A DNA stretch of 64,000 nt from Fratercula arctica (lineage: Eukaryota > Chordata > Aves > Charadriiformes > Alcidae). Every line of letters begins with the position of its first letter. Position 1 is the first letter of the stretch. The stretch lies in contig CANTUZ010000020.1 of the NCBI GenBank assembly GCA_947846985.1, forward strand, positions 3,239,959 through 3,303,958. The letters run 5' to 3'. Positions 62,115-64,000 of this stretch are shown here, one piece after another. Under the pieces are notes generated by a model that saw only the letters and a list, made by a program, of their open reading frames with translations, ran no database searches and was not told the DNA's origin. The translations under genes and the position numbers were made by a program.

Positions 62115-62231
62115 TGATTGGTCCCAGAAGCTTCAGTGCCGTGCATTTCAGAACAGTTCCAGCCAATCAGAAGGTGGCTCATGATTTCAGTATCTTTAAA
62201 AACCAACCAATCAGGAGCTCTCACTGGTTGG
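62115..62231. promoter_or_regulatory. Cluster of CCAAT/ATTGG motifs in PACSIN1 3' flank
   Basis: TGATTGG (62115-62121), CCAATCA (62163-62169) and CCAATCA (62207-62213) are spaced 44-48 bases apart, with CCAACCAATCA facing a GGTTGGG (62226-62232) as an inverted repeat. The clustering suggests NF-Y sites or a structured 3' UTR element; which one cannot be decided here. Confidence 0.3.
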
Positions 62232-62534
62232 GCTTCAAGATCTTGAGGTATCGGCTTTTCGCTCGGAAAAAAAATCAACTAACGTAGACGAACAGACACC
62301 GTCATCTTTCGCTTCACGTTATCTTAGAAGAAGAAGAAGAAGAAAGCGACTATGCAAAATACTCTTCGGAGACAACTCTTAAAAAAATAAAAGCTTGGTC
62401 GGAAAATATGTCTGAATCTCTAACTGTGAGGAGTGAAGGACCAGACGGCAAAATGGCTGGTTGGCTGGTGGAGAGATGGAGATGACGGAGGGTGGATTTA
62501 TCTGCTGACGGCGACGAGGAGCACACCACAAGAT

Positions 62535-64000
<1,466 letters not shown>

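Larger units (their letters stand above)
60231..62534 (-). other. Convergent interval; right part probably PACSIN1 3' UTR
   Basis: Between the SPDEF and PACSIN1 ends. No coding exon was recognised. On the - strand the PACSIN1 3' UTR begins at 62534 and may run to the AT-rich block at 60905-60990, which contains (TA)n and AATATA-type variant hexamers; no canonical - strand AATAAA was seen. Contains a CCAAT-motif cluster (62115-62231) and a (GAA)n run at 62327-62345 on + (UUC repeat in the mRNA). Confidence 0.45.

Overview
This is a vertebrate, almost certainly avian, chromosomal window. The evidence is spliced genes with GT-AG introns, three CR1-type LINE remnants (the dominant retrotransposon family of birds), and conserved synteny ILRUN - SPDEF - PACSIN1, which in mammals lies on the human 6p21.3 segment. 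The species cannot be told from the sequence alone.

Layout. Positions 1-32.5 kb (AT-rich) hold the 3' two-thirds of ILRUN on the + strand: a long 5' intron, four coding exons at 13.1, 16.9, 19.5 and 28.5 kb, and a probable long 3' UTR ending near a polyadenylation hexamer at 32551. The first coding exon (N-terminal UBA-like region) is not in the window. Around 33-36 kb the base composition switches to GC-rich, with a truncated CR1 element at the switch. Positions 35-55 kb carry no recognisable protein-coding exon. They hold a second CR1, a 548-bp uninterrupted polypyrimidine tract, minisatellites, several AT-rich islands with clustered transcription-factor motifs, and a TATA-containing candidate promoter at 50.3 kb that would suit a noncoding first exon of SPDEF.

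Positions 55.15-60.2 kb hold SPDEF (+), with all five coding exons present and encoding 337 residues with a Pointed and an ETS domain. Positions 62.5-64 kb hold the last four coding exons of PACSIN1 on the - strand (end of the F-BAR region, linker, SH3 domain). SPDEF and PACSIN1 are convergent, tail to tail. The three genes do not form a pathway: ILRUN is a regulator of antiviral and inflammatory transcription, SPDEF an epithelial/goblet-cell ETS factor, and PACSIN1 a neuronal membrane-curving endocytic adaptor.

No novel multi-gene system was found. The most interesting unexplained items are two possible orphan exons near the left end (351-428 and 1524-1697), whose reading phases fit each other but whose peptide I do not recognise, the polypyrimidine tract at 43.6-44.1 kb, an inverted AP-1/NF-E2 motif pair at 41.6 kb, and an intronic CpG island with a near-perfect CTCF motif at 18.26 kb.
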